NCBI GenBank assembly: GCA_002083475.1
Contig: LWDI01000078.1
Span: 1-37,922 of the forward strand
DNA: 37,922 bases
Direction: 5' to 3'
Origin: Proteobacteria bacterium SG_bin5
Lineage (GTDB): Bacteria; Pseudomonadota; Alphaproteobacteria; Sphingomonadales; Sphingomonadaceae
The notes under the pieces are model-generated. The model did no database searches and was not told the DNA's origin. It saw only the letters and a list, made by a program, of their open reading frames with translations. Shown here piece after piece: positions 17,001 through 23,288 of this stretch. How positions within the stretch are numbered: position 1 is the stretch's first letter; every line of letters starts with the position of its first letter. A program made the translations under genes and the position numbers.

Positions 17001-17330
17001 CTGTTCTTCCGCTCGTCGCGCATCGCGGTCTTCGCCGACATCAACAATCTGCCCAATTTGCTCAACAGCGATTGGGGCGGCCTGCGCCAGATTGGCAACG
17101 CCTCGGTCGTGCAGGTGCAATGTTTGAGCCAAGCCGTGCCGACCGGAACGCCGGTGGGCAACATCGGCGCGGCCGCGCCGGCAGGCGGCGTCGCGGCGGT
17201 GAACGTCAACTCGACCCAAACTTGCGCCCAGTATCGCTACTCGCAGTATCGCGATCCGAACGCGAACCTGCAGCCGAACTTCAACGCCTCGACCTATTTC
17301 ATCCGTCTGGGCGTGCGCTTCACCCTGTAA
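14016..17330 (+). CDS. Oar-like TonB-dependent receptor with carboxypeptidase-regulatory domain
   Basis: The 1104-residue protein has a signal peptide (MRHYLFASAAVAALMVPAAA, cut near SAQ 23). An Ig-like carboxypeptidase-regulatory domain follows at about 25-110 (RGRVTQSGAPVGGAEVTATD, then FTLPGLRPGGPYTVQV). A plug (about 125-240) and a very large beta-barrel ending in FIRLGVRFTL complete it. This is the Oar/SusC-related type. It is usually linked to uptake of large or complex substrates, or to protease-derived peptides, in sphingomonads, caulobacters and xanthomonads; the substrate here is unknown. ATG 14016 has AAGGGGA six nt upstream (14004-14010). Codon use is strongly biased and Phe is mostly TTC, suggesting high expression. 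It has its own terminator. No SusD-like partner is nearby. Confidence 0.93.
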   Translation: MRHYLFASAAVAALMVPAAASAQETTSIIRGRVTQSGAPVGGAEVTATDVNSGTKVSARTSADGDFTLPGLRPGGPYTVQVSSAQGETQVTDIYTVVQQTYDLPIELAAANSQEVVVSATKIRGAGNQSKGVQTTLTAADIAVVASVNRDIRDVVRRDPFVTFDLGNSTDRGGAIRFAGVNPRFNRFTINGVTIGDTFGLNQDASPNIRGPVAFDAIEQVTTSAANYDFRQTNYQGGVIDAVLRSGTNKLFLTGFYSQSTDGLQGDQIGTLRIPLAPYKSETYGATIAGPIIKDKLFLMFNYEKNDDPRSFGTQPENIPGLTTAQVANTRTIAGGARYGITGDAFGDLLRINQRVDEKFSTRVDWNITNNQRLSISYLNVYNALISPNNTSTSATAPQYGLSSNAYTLSELVRAGILQLNSTWSSSLSTEIRLVYKGYQRGQEPLGGRTSSQFTVCQDPTSVGAIGTATATGCSTGVPRINFGPDNFRQTNVLNTDTFAGSFLGRLNLNNHELKLLVEVTRNRTFNNFVPNSLGSYYFDSIADFQAGIANQILYAGVVSGGPTGAAANFSYDQISLGVQDDWRPAPGLSVSYGFRWNLYAQNALPVLNNAFVARTGFNNQQTYKGLQTFEPRLAMDWKVTPTLRLHGGVGILAGGNPDIYLSNSFSNTVTTNAFTLTRATGTPGCTGAANLTAAVCAAALNNVGANVNPILTQFATGGTAAAGTNTAELSPNFRLPTILKASLSADWNFFGIEWGADYLFQKVRNDVAFTDVRSVQIGVLPDGRPRYNGRLGFTDNNWDVLTYNAQGGRSHIGVVRFRKEFDFGLSLSGAYIVQDIRDVGNASASTPNSNYRFQIFADPNFPVLGTSDQQTAWQFKYSIGYSHAFFRDYKTRIQLFGETRAGNPYSFSMQENIGNNRSPVFGTVLSSSSGSNLLYVPTGANDPRVSYDSAATQTSLDGLINSTGLNRFRGQIAPKNIARNRAVTRIDLHVEQEIPLFFRSSRIAVFADINNLPNLLNSDWGGLRQIGNASVVQVQCLSQAVPTGTPVGNIGAAAPAGGVAAVNVNSTQTCAQYRYSQYRDPNANLQPNFNASTYFIRLGVRFTL

Positions 17331-17354
17331 GCGCGCTCGATCGAACCGAAACGC

Positions 17355-17390
17355 GCCGCCGTCCCCGCAAGGGGGCGGCGGTTCGTTTTT
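17355..17390 (+). terminator. Rho-independent terminator of the Oar-like receptor
   Basis: An 11-bp stem (17356-17366 with 17371-17381, one G-T pair) is closed by a GCAA tetraloop and followed by TTCGTTTTT. Confidence 0.9.
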
Positions 17391-17423
17391 CGGCGTAACC
17401 GGCAAGCGTGGTCGCGGAGCGCC

Positions 17424-18008
17424 TCAGCGCGCGGGGCTGGGGTAGACGGGGTTGATCGGCCGGCTCATCACCCGCTCGACCATCGGCATGAAGAAATCGA
17501 GCGGCGCGCTTTCATAAGCCGGGTCGAAGCCCGCCTGATCATATTTCTCGCAGAAATCGGCGCAGGCCTGGAAATGCGGATGGCCGCGAAACCCCTCGCG
17601 CAAGTCGCGGTCCATGCCGAGGTGGTGGAAATAATAATAGCCCTGGAAAACGCCGTGATGCTGGGCGATCCAGTGCAGTTCTTCCGAGACGAAAGGGCGC
17701 AGCATCGCGGCGGCGATCTCGGGGTGGTTATAGCTGCCCAGCGTGTCACCGATATCGTGGAGCAGCGCCATCACCACATAGGGCTCGTCGCGCCCGTCGC
17801 GATGCGCGCGCGTGGCGGTTTGCAGCGAATGCTCCAGCCGGTCGACCGGGAAGCCGCCGTAATCGCCGCGCAGCAACTCCAAATGGGTGCGCACGCGGCC
17901 GGGCAGGCCTTGGGCGAAGTCGCGGAAATGATGCGCGATCACCGCCCAATCCTGGGCCGTGCCTTCGGTCATCGCGGTGAAGCGCGCGCGTTCGATCGTC
18001 TCGGTCAT
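17424..18008 (-). CDS. HD-domain protein, PhnZ/MIOX-like di-iron oxygenase family
   Basis: The protein has 194 residues. The HD core is present: H60 (RLEHSLQTA), H84-D85 (ALLHDIGD), H95, H118 (AQHHGVFQGY) and D157 (EKYDQAGFD). The segment Y50-GGFPVDRLEH60 aligns by eye with the substrate-gating loop of PhnZ, in which Tyr lies ten residues before the first His. Family members of this kind bind two irons and oxidise C-H next to a polar group, rather than hydrolysing phosphate esters. The acid present in PhnZ three residues after that Tyr is Phe here, so the substrate probably differs. A plain HD phosphohydrolase remains possible. ATG 18008 has AAGGAGAGG upstream. It is divergent from a LytS-type kinase, with 72 bp between them. 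Confidence 0.8.
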   Translation of the reverse strand: MTETIERARFTAMTEGTAQDWAVIAHHFRDFAQGLPGRVRTHLELLRGDYGGFPVDRLEHSLQTATRAHRDGRDEPYVVMALLHDIGDTLGSYNHPEIAAAMLRPFVSEELHWIAQHHGVFQGYYYFHHLGMDRDLREGFRGHPHFQACADFCEKYDQAGFDPAYESAPLDFFMPMVERVMSRPINPVYPSPAR

Positions 18009-18066
18009 CGGGCCTCTCCTTGGCTTTGCGCGTAGCATGGCCCCTTCCGATGCGCTTGTCAGCCGG

Positions 18067-18072
18067 TATAAG
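18067..18072 (+). promoter_or_regulatory. Candidate -10 box of the sensor kinase
   Basis: TATAAG lies 8 nt before the ATG at 18081, the same -10-to-ATG distance seen elsewhere in the window. The -35 region (CTTCCG, 18044-18049) is weak. Confidence 0.35.
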
Positions 18073-18080
18073 CGGGGGCC

Positions 18081-19187
18081 ATGGCCAGCCTGCCGCGCCC
18101 CGCCGTCTTCTCGCGGCCCTTTTTCGAGCAGAAGAACCGCGCCTTCTGGATTTTGCAGGCGGTCGGGTGGAGCGGCTATTTGCTGCTGCGCACCGTTTCC
18201 AGCCTGTCGAACGGGCTCTCGTTCACCGCGCTGATCCCGCTCGTGATCGAGTCGATCATCGGCTATTGCATCACCCTGCTGCTCTCGGCGCTCTACGGCT
18301 ATTTCCGCACGCTGCCGCGCCTGCCCTTGGTGATGCTGAGCATCGCCGCGCTGGTGATCGCGACGCTCATCTACGCGGTGCTCGACGCCTTTTCCTTTTC
18401 GTTCATCAAGCTCGACAATCCGGGGATCAATCTGACGCTGATCGGCGCGACCCTGTTCCTCAACTTCACCGTGCTCGCGGGCTGGTCGGCGCTTTATTTC
18501 GGAATCAACTTTTATTTGATCGTCGAGGAGCAGATCGATCAGCTCCAGGCGCTCGAAAGCCAAGCGAGTTCGGCGCAATTGGCGATGCTGCGTTATCAGC
18601 TCAACCCGCATTTCCTGTTCAACACGCTCAACTCGATCTCGACCTTGGTGCTGCTCAAACAGACCGAGCGCGCCAATGCGATGCTCAGCCGGCTGTCCTC
18701 GTTCCTGCGCTATACGCTCGCCAACGAGCCGACCGCGCACGTCACGCTGTCGCAAGAAGTGGAGACGCTCAAACTCTATCTCGAAATCGAGAAGATGCGC
18801 TTCGAGGAGCGGCTGCGCCCGCATTTCGAGATCGACGCGCGCGTCGCCAAGGCGCGGTTGCCGTCGCTGCTGCTGCAGCCGCTGGTCGAGAATGCCATCA
18901 AATATGCGGTCACCCCGCAGGAGGAAGGCGCTGAAATCAACGTCCTCGCGCAACTCGTCGGCGAACGGGTGCGGATCGTCGTGGCGGATACCGGGCCCGG
19001 CTTGAGCGAAACAAAAACGCGGCTCAACCTTTCAACCGGAGTGGGCCTTGCCAATATCAGGGAACGACTGGCGCAGGCTTATGGCCCGGACCATCGTTTC
19101 GACACTGGCCAAGGCCCTGGGGGTGGTTTCCGCGTGGAAATCGAAATCCCCTTCCAGCTCGAAGAGCCAGTGAAAGAGGCCGCATGA
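18081..19187 (+). CDS. LytS/AlgZ-type sensor histidine kinase
   Basis: The 368-residue protein has about four transmembrane helices in the first 148 residues and a short coiled coil (EEQIDQLQALESQASSAQLA). The His_kinase domain of the LytS/YpdA class follows, with phospho-acceptor H177 in RYQLNPHFLFNTLNSIS. The C-terminus is an ATPase domain with VENAIKYAV (N box), VVADTGPGLS (G1 box) and GVGLANIRERL (G2 box). It has no separate periplasmic sensor domain, so it probably senses something in the membrane. Its stop overlaps the start of the LytTR regulator (ATGA, 19184-19187), so the pair is translated together. The stimulus is unknown; the divergent HD-oxygenase gene is a possible target. Confidence 0.93.
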   Translation: MASLPRPAVFSRPFFEQKNRAFWILQAVGWSGYLLLRTVSSLSNGLSFTALIPLVIESIIGYCITLLLSALYGYFRTLPRLPLVMLSIAALVIATLIYAVLDAFSFSFIKLDNPGINLTLIGATLFLNFTVLAGWSALYFGINFYLIVEEQIDQLQALESQASSAQLAMLRYQLNPHFLFNTLNSISTLVLLKQTERANAMLSRLSSFLRYTLANEPTAHVTLSQEVETLKLYLEIEKMRFEERLRPHFEIDARVAKARLPSLLLQPLVENAIKYAVTPQEEGAEINVLAQLVGERVRIVVADTGPGLSETKTRLNLSTGVGLANIRERLAQAYGPDHRFDTGQGPGGGFRVEIEIPFQLEEPVKEAA

Positions 19188-19984
19188 CCATTCGTACCAT
19201 TCTCGTCGACGACGAAACGCTTGCCATCCAGGGGCTGCAATTGCGGCTGCAGGCGCATGACGACGTCGAAATCATCGCGACCTGCGTCAATGGCCGCGAG
19301 GCGATCCGCGCGATCAAGACGCATAAGCCCGATCTCGTCTTCCTCGACATCCAAATGCCGGGGTTCGACGGTTTTTCGGTGGTGCAGGGGCTGATGGAGG
19401 TCGAGCCGCCGCTGTTCGTGTTCGTGACCGCCTATTCGGACCATGCGATCCGCGCGTTCGAGGCGCAGGCGATCGATTATCTGATGAAGCCGGTGGAGGA
19501 GACCCGCCTTGCCGACACGCTCGCGCGCGTGCGCCAGCGGCTGACCGAGAAGCGCGGCGCCGAGGAAGTCGATCGGCTGAAGGAAGTGCTCGCCGAAGTC
19601 GCCCCCGAGGCGGTCGATTCGCTCGGCGAGGCGAGCGACAATCCGGCGGCGAGCCGTTATGAAAAGCTCATCAACATCAAGGATCGCGGCCAGATTTTCC
19701 GTGTCGACGTCGATACGATCGAACGGATCGACGCGGCGGGCGACTATATGTGCATCTATACCGGCGACAATACGCTGATCCTGCGCGAGACGATGAAGGA
19801 TCTGGAGAAGCGGCTCGATCCGCGCCGCTTCCAGCGCGTGCACCGCTCGACGATCGTCAATCTCGATCTCGTCAAGGAAGTGAAGCCGCACACCAATGGC
19901 GAATGTTTCCTGGTGCTGAGTTCGGGCGCGCAAGTGAAGGTGAGCCGCAGCTACCGCGACGTCGTCGCACGGTTCGTGCATTAG
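19184..19984 (+). CDS. LytTR family response regulator
   Basis: The 266-residue protein has an N-terminal receiver domain with acidic pocket D9-D10, phospho-acceptor D55 (VFLDIQMPGFDG), T-loop FVTAYSDHAIRAFEAQAIDY and the KP dipeptide of LMKPVEE. A linker leads to a C-terminal LytTR DNA-binding domain (about 160-265). That domain is marked by IERIDAAGDYMCIYTGD, then RRFQRVHRSTIVNLD and SRSYRDVV. It is the partner of the LytS-type kinase, whose stop codon it overlaps by four bases. LytTR proteins bind direct repeats upstream of targets; I did not find a convincing pair in this window. A large palindromic repeat follows the stop. Confidence 0.95.
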   Translation: MTIRTILVDDETLAIQGLQLRLQAHDDVEIIATCVNGREAIRAIKTHKPDLVFLDIQMPGFDGFSVVQGLMEVEPPLFVFVTAYSDHAIRAFEAQAIDYLMKPVEETRLADTLARVRQRLTEKRGAEEVDRLKEVLAEVAPEAVDSLGEASDNPAASRYEKLINIKDRGQIFRVDVDTIERIDAAGDYMCIYTGDNTLILRETMKDLEKRLDPRRFQRVHRSTIVNLDLVKEVKPHTNGECFLVLSSGAQVKVSRSYRDVVARFVH

Positions 19985-20005
19985 TGTGCGGGAAGGCGCT
20001 GTAAG

Positions 20006-20135
20006 GCTCCTCCCCCAAAGGGGGAGGGGGACCATTCGCGTAGCGAATGGTGGAGGGGTGTCGCCCTCTATCTGCTGGGGACACCCCTCCGTCAGCCGCT
20101 GGCGCGGCTGCCACCTCCCCCAACGGGGGAGGAGC
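20006..20135. repeat. Composite palindromic repeat with five hairpins
   Basis: Terminal 11-bp inverted repeats GCTCCTCCCCC (20006-20016) and GGGGGAGGAGC (20125-20135) frame the unit. Internal stems are CCTCCCCC/GGGGGAGG (20009-20027), ACCATTCGC/GCGAATGGT (20031-20051), an 11-bp pair GGAGGGGTGTC/GACACCCCTCC (20052-20090), CAGCCGC/GCGGCTG (20093-20110), and CCTCCCCC/GGGGGAGG (20114-20132). It lies between the regulator and the SMR gene. Confidence 0.85.
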
Positions 20136-20155
20136 TTGGGCCAGTGTCCTTGACG

Positions 20156-20476
20156 ATGCCCTGGCTGATCCTGATCGTCGCCGGGCTGCTCGAAGTCGTC
20201 TGGGCTTATTTCATGAAGCAATCGGCGGGCTTCACCCGGCCCTGGCCGTCGGCGGTCACGCTCGTCGCGATGGCGGGCAGCTTCGCGCTGCTGAGCTATG
20301 CGATGCGCAGCCTGCCGCTCGGCACCGCTTATACCGTTTGGACCGGGATCGGCGCGGTCGGCGCGTTCGTGCTCGGCATCGTCGCGCTGGGCGAATCGGC
20401 GAACCCGCTGCGGTTGCTGGCGGCGGCGATGATCGTCGCCGGGCTTGTTCTGCTCAAATTTTCGACCGAGAGTTGA
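20156..20476 (+). CDS. SMR family transporter, SugE/Gdx-like
   Basis: The 106-residue protein has four transmembrane helices. The N-terminus MPWLILIVAGLLEVVWAYF carries the conserved Glu13 that couples proton and substrate. The segment SLPLGTAYTVWTGIGAVGAF and then GESANPLRLLAAAMIVAGLV match E. coli SugE closely in order and length (105 aa). SugE/Gdx proteins export guanidinium and some quaternary ammonium compounds and work as antiparallel dimers in the inner membrane. ATG 20156 fits the family. A GTG at 20144 in the same frame has GGAGGAG nine nt upstream, donated by the end of the repeat, so the real start may be four codons earlier. No guanidine riboswitch is recognisable upstream. Confidence 0.9.
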   Translation: MPWLILIVAGLLEVVWAYFMKQSAGFTRPWPSAVTLVAMAGSFALLSYAMRSLPLGTAYTVWTGIGAVGAFVLGIVALGESANPLRLLAAAMIVAGLVLLKFSTES

Positions 20477-20499
20477 TCCGCCGAAACGGAGCCGAATCG

Positions 20500-21246
20500 A
20501 TGGACAAGTTCACCGACTTCGCCGCGCTGCACCGACCGGGCGCGCCGCTCGTTCTTTACAATATTTGGGATGCGGGCAGCGCGCAGGCGGTCGCGCGCGC
20601 GGGGGCGCGGGCGATCGCGACCGGTAGCTGGTCGGTGGGCGCCGCCCAGGGCCATGGCGATGCGCAGGCGGTGCCGATCGAGGTCGCGCTCGCCAATGCC
20701 GAGCGGATCGTCCGCGCGGTCGCGCTGCCGGTGACGATCGATTTCGAAGGCGGCTATGCCGAGGCGCCCGAGCCCTTCGCCGCCAATCTCGCGCGGCTCG
20801 CGGGCACCGGGGCGATCGGCGCCAATGTCGAGGATCAGCGCGTCGGCGGCGAGGGGCTGCACCCGATCGCCGAGCATCAGGCGCGGCTCGCCGCGGCCCG
20901 CGCGGCGCTCGGCGCGCGCTTCTTCCTCAACGCGCGCACCGACGTCTTCCTGAAGACGCCCGCCGAGGCGCATGACGCGGGGCGGGTGAGCGAAGCGCTC
21001 GAGCGCGCGCATGCCTATGCCGAGGCCGGGGCGAGCGGCTTTTTCGTGCCCGGCTTACAAAAGCTCGATCTGCTCGAGCGGCTCTGCGCCAAGGCGCCGC
21101 TGCCGGTGAACGTGATGGCGGCCCCCGGCGGCCCGCCCCGCGCCGCGCTCGCCGAAGTGGGGGTGGCGCGGATCAGCCATGGGCCGTTCCCCTATCGCGC
21201 GCTGATGAAGCAGTTGGAGGAGGCGGCGCGGGGGGCGTTGGGGTGA
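20500..21246 (+). CDS. Isocitrate lyase/PEP mutase family protein
   Basis: The 248-residue protein is a TIM-barrel enzyme of the PEP mutase/isocitrate lyase superfamily. Markers are LYNIWDAGSAQAVARAGARA at the start, the magnesium-binding strand VTIDFEGGYAEAPE, ANVEDQRVGGEG and the arginine loop FLNARTDVFL. The KKCGH active-site loop of isocitrate lyase is absent, so it is not an isocitrate lyase. Family members break or rearrange C-C or P-C bonds of 2-oxo acid-like substrates (for example oxaloacetate or 2-methylisocitrate); the substrate here is unknown. ATG 20500 has CGGAG upstream, 23 bp after the SMR gene. The longer open frame crosses the SMR gene out of frame and is not used. Confidence 0.88.
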   Translation: MDKFTDFAALHRPGAPLVLYNIWDAGSAQAVARAGARAIATGSWSVGAAQGHGDAQAVPIEVALANAERIVRAVALPVTIDFEGGYAEAPEPFAANLARLAGTGAIGANVEDQRVGGEGLHPIAEHQARLAAARAALGARFFLNARTDVFLKTPAEAHDAGRVSEALERAHAYAEAGASGFFVPGLQKLDLLERLCAKAPLPVNVMAAPGGPPRAALAEVGVARISHGPFPYRALMKQLEEAARGALG

Positions 21247-21255
21247 CATGGTGCG

Positions 21256-21549
21256 CGCGCTAAGGCGCTAAGAGTGCGTTCACATCTGCGCGCGGCAGCG
21301 TTGAGTTTTTCTCGCACGAAGCCACGAAGCCACGAAAGAGATTCTTTGGCCCATCACCGGCCGTCGCCCCAGCGAAAGCTGGGGCCTCAAGCAATTGATG
21401 CGCTTCGATACGTAAAGGCCCCAGCTTTCGCTGGGGCGACGGCAGAGGGGCGAGGCTTTTCTTCGTGGCTTCGTGGCTTCGTGGGAGGCCAAAGCAACAC
21501 CGCATGCCGGGCGCTATCCGTCGTTAAGCGTCCTTAGCGCCTTAGCGCG
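21256..21549. repeat. Three-level nested palindrome between convergent genes
   Basis: Three separate perfect inverted repeats sit inside one another: 21256-21272 with 21533-21549 (17 bp, core GCGCTAAGGCGCTAAG), 21315-21336 with 21462-21483 (22 bp, made of CACGAAGC units), and 21360-21387 with 21416-21443 (28 bp). Each innermost arm is itself a hairpin: GCCCCAGC, loop GAAA, GCTGGGGC. It fills the 21247-21557 gap, which holds no gene. Confidence 0.9.
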
Positions 21550-21557
21550 AGAAAACC

Positions 21558-21827
21558 TTATTCTTCCGACGCCGCCTCGCCGCCTTCCGCCGGGCGTTCG
21601 AACCAGGCCTCGACCGGCCCGCTGAGCTTGATCGTCAACGGCCGACCATGGCGATCGGTCTTCTTGCCGAGCGCGACGCGGATCCAGCCTTCGGAGAGGC
21701 AATATTCCTCGACGTCGCGGCGCTGCGCGCCCTTGAAGCGGATGCCGATGCCGCGTTCGAGCGCGGCTTGATCGAAGAACGGGCTGCGCGGATCGCAGCT
21801 GACGCGGTCGGGCACGGTTTCGGTCAT
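21558..21827 (-). CDS. DUF3297 family protein
   Basis: The 89-residue protein starts MTETVPDRVSCDPRSPFFDQ. It carries the DUF3297 pattern: GIRFKGAQRRDVEEYCLSEG, then WIRVALGKKTDRHGRPLTIK and a closing GPVEAWFE. Its length matches the family. The function is unknown; it is a small, probably cytoplasmic beta-rich protein conserved in proteobacteria. ATG 21827 is the family start; the open frame extends 12 codons upstream without support. The last residues (PAEGGEAASEE) form a short acidic tail. It faces the PEP-mutase-family gene across the nested palindrome and lies downstream of the Tyr/Gly-rich secreted protein on the same strand. Confidence 0.85.
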   Translation of the reverse strand: MTETVPDRVSCDPRSPFFDQAALERGIGIRFKGAQRRDVEEYCLSEGWIRVALGKKTDRHGRPLTIKLSGPVEAWFERPAEGGEAASEE

Positions 21828-21884
21828 GCGCGCGCTCTTGGCGCAAAGCCGGCGCGGGTGCAACGCCTCCGCGCCGGCCTCACA

Positions 21885-22277
21885 TCAGCGGCACACCTCG
21901 ACGCGGACCGGGCGACCCCAATAGGGATCCCAGCGGCGATCGATGAAGCAGCGCGGGCCGCGATAATAATAGCCGCGCGGCGGGCCATAGAAATAAGGAT
22001 CGGCCGCATAATAACGCGGACCGTAAAAACGCGGGCCGTAGAAGCCACGCGGCGGCCCGTAATAATAACGGTCGCGATTGCCCGCGATCGCCGCGCCCAC
22101 CGCCAGCCCGGCGATGCCCGCCGCGAGCGCGCCGCCCGCGCCGATGCCGCGATCGCGCACGATCACCGTGCGCCCGCGCCCGCCATACCAGCGCTGCGCC
22201 TCGGCCGGCGTCGCCGCCGTCGCCAGCGTCGCGCCGAGCGTCAGCGCGACCAAGCCCTTCTTCAAAAGCGCGTTCAT
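21885..22277 (-). CDS. Secreted Tyr/Gly/Arg-rich small protein
   Basis: The 130-residue protein has a signal peptide (residues 1 to about 28, ending TPAEAQ). A glycine-zipper-like stretch follows (GAGGALAAGIAGLAVGAAIAG, about 46-66). A low-complexity region then repeats Y-G-P-P-R-G and F/Y-Y-G-P, with Arg and Tyr dominating. The C-terminus holds two cysteines (RCFIDRRW and VRVEVCR), possibly a disulfide. I recognise no enzyme domain. Similar small exported glycine-zipper/RcnB-like proteins occur in sphingomonads, with no settled role; it may sit in or under the outer membrane. ATG 22277 starts the signal peptide, with GGGAG about 10 nt upstream. Confidence 0.8.
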   Translation of the reverse strand: MNALLKKGLVALTLGATLATAATPAEAQRWYGGRGRTVIVRDRGIGAGGALAAGIAGLAVGAAIAGNRDRYYYGPPRGFYGPRFYGPRYYAADPYFYGPPRGYYYRGPRCFIDRRWDPYWGRPVRVEVCR

Positions 22278-22441
22278 AGCCTTAACTCCCAAGGGCCACC
22301 TGGCCCGAAGCCTCGGCGCTCGACTCGGGGAGAGCCCGATCTTCACGCCACATCCGCGCGTTAGTCCGGCCCGACTGAACGGCGCGGGAATGCGCCATTC
22401 ATCTGGGATTTAGCCGGCGCGCGTCAAGCGCAGCGCGCCGC

Positions 22442-22470
22442 TTGCGGGGCGCCGCGCGCTGGGGCAGAGC
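22442..22470 (+). promoter_or_regulatory. Candidate promoter of the EVE gene
   Basis: TTGCGG (22442-22447), a 17-bp spacer and CAGAGC (22465-22470). The ATG is 8 nt downstream. The -10 box is poor by itself; it is included because the spacing matches the other near-leaderless starts. Confidence 0.3.
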
Positions 22471-22477
22471 GCGGCGC

Positions 22478-22879
22478 ATGGCATATTGGCTTATCCGATC
22501 CGAACCCTCCGCCTATAGCTGGCAAGAATTCGTCGCCGAGGGCCGCACCGAATGGACCGGCGTGAAGAACGCGACCGCCGCGATCCATTTGCGCGCGATG
22601 GTGCCCGGCGACGAGGCGATCTTCTATCATTCGAACGAGGGCAAGGAAGCGGTCGGCATCGCGCGCGTCACCCGCGCGCACCAGCCCGATCCGACCGACC
22701 CGAAATGGGTATCGGTCGAGTTCGAATGCGTCGCGCCGCTCCCCAAGCCGGTGCCGCTCGCGACGATGAAGGCCGAGCCGCGCCTCGCCGAGCTGCGGAT
22801 GATCAAGCAATCGCGGCTGTCGGTCTCACCCGTCACCGATGCCGAATGGGCGGTGATCCTGGAACTGGCGGGCGCGTGA
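22478..22879 (+). CDS. EVE domain-containing protein
   Basis: The 133-residue protein starts MAYWLIRSEPSAYSW, the standard opening of EVE-domain proteins (PUA-like fold, related to thymocyte nuclear protein 1). Further marks are WTGVKNATAAIHLRAMVPGD, then AIFYHSNEGKEAVGIARV and DPKWVSVEFE. EVE domains bind modified bases such as 5-methylcytosine derivatives in DNA or RNA. Stand-alone EVE proteins are widespread in proteobacteria, with roles inferred in base-modification sensing or tRNA handling. ATG 22478 begins the conserved strand. Its stop overlaps the GTG start of the next small gene (GTGA, 22876-22879), so the two are likely translated together. Confidence 0.92.
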   Translation: MAYWLIRSEPSAYSWQEFVAEGRTEWTGVKNATAAIHLRAMVPGDEAIFYHSNEGKEAVGIARVTRAHQPDPTDPKWVSVEFECVAPLPKPVPLATMKAEPRLAELRMIKQSRLSVSPVTDAEWAVILELAGA

Positions 22880-23238
22880 GCGCGCTGATCTTCGTTTACA
22901 ATGCCGATGACGGGCTCGCCGCCGCGCTGCTCGACGCGGTCCACAAGACGGTGGCGCCCGCAAGCTATCCTTGTTCGCTCTGCGCGATCACTTATGGCCC
23001 GGTGAGCATGAAGCGCGCCTGGAAGGCTTATCTGGCGGCGCTGCCGCATGAGAAACGCTTCTTCCACCGCCAAAGCTTCGCCCGCGCCCATCCCGATTTG
23101 CGAAACCTCGCGCTGCCCGCGATTCTCATCGATCATGGCGATGGCCCCGCGCCGCTGCTGAGCGCGGCGGAAATGAACGCGCTGCCCGATCTCGGCGCGC
23201 TGATCGCCGCGCTCGACGCGCGACTCGGCCCGGCTTGA
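22876..23238 (+). CDS. Conserved small protein with CxxC, function unknown
   Basis: The 120-residue protein begins at GTG 22876, overlapping the EVE stop by four bases. No signal peptide or membrane segment is seen. The first half holds YPCSLCAITYGPV (C33, C36), then a run of aromatic and His residues (KRAWKAYL, RFFHRQSF, AHPDLRNLALPAILI). The CxxC followed by alternating strands and helices could be a thioredoxin-like or metal-binding fold, but I cannot name a family. Coupling to the EVE gene suggests a shared process. A perfect -35-like TTGACA (23235-23240) overlaps its stop and may belong to coaD. Confidence 0.75.
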   Translation: MSALIFVYNADDGLAAALLDAVHKTVAPASYPCSLCAITYGPVSMKRAWKAYLAALPHEKRFFHRQSFARAHPDLRNLALPAILIDHGDGPAPLLSAAEMNALPDLGALIAALDARLGPA

Positions 23239-23288
23239 CAGCGGCCCCCTCGCGCTTCCACCAAATGGCAAAACAAGGGGCCGCGCTC

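Noticed and set aside
20006..20155. Guanidine riboswitch before the SugE-like gene
   Set aside because: The structure there is a dispersed palindromic repeat found elsewhere in the window; no conserved guanidine motif was seen.
20047..20499. 5' part of the frame leading into the PEP-mutase gene
   Set aside because: Overlaps the repeat and the SMR gene out of frame; the enzyme's conserved N-terminus begins at ATG 20500.
23235..23266. TTGACA as a strong promoter for coaD
   Set aside because: The -35 is perfect, but no acceptable -10 was found at 16-19 bp, so it is only mentioned, not annotated.
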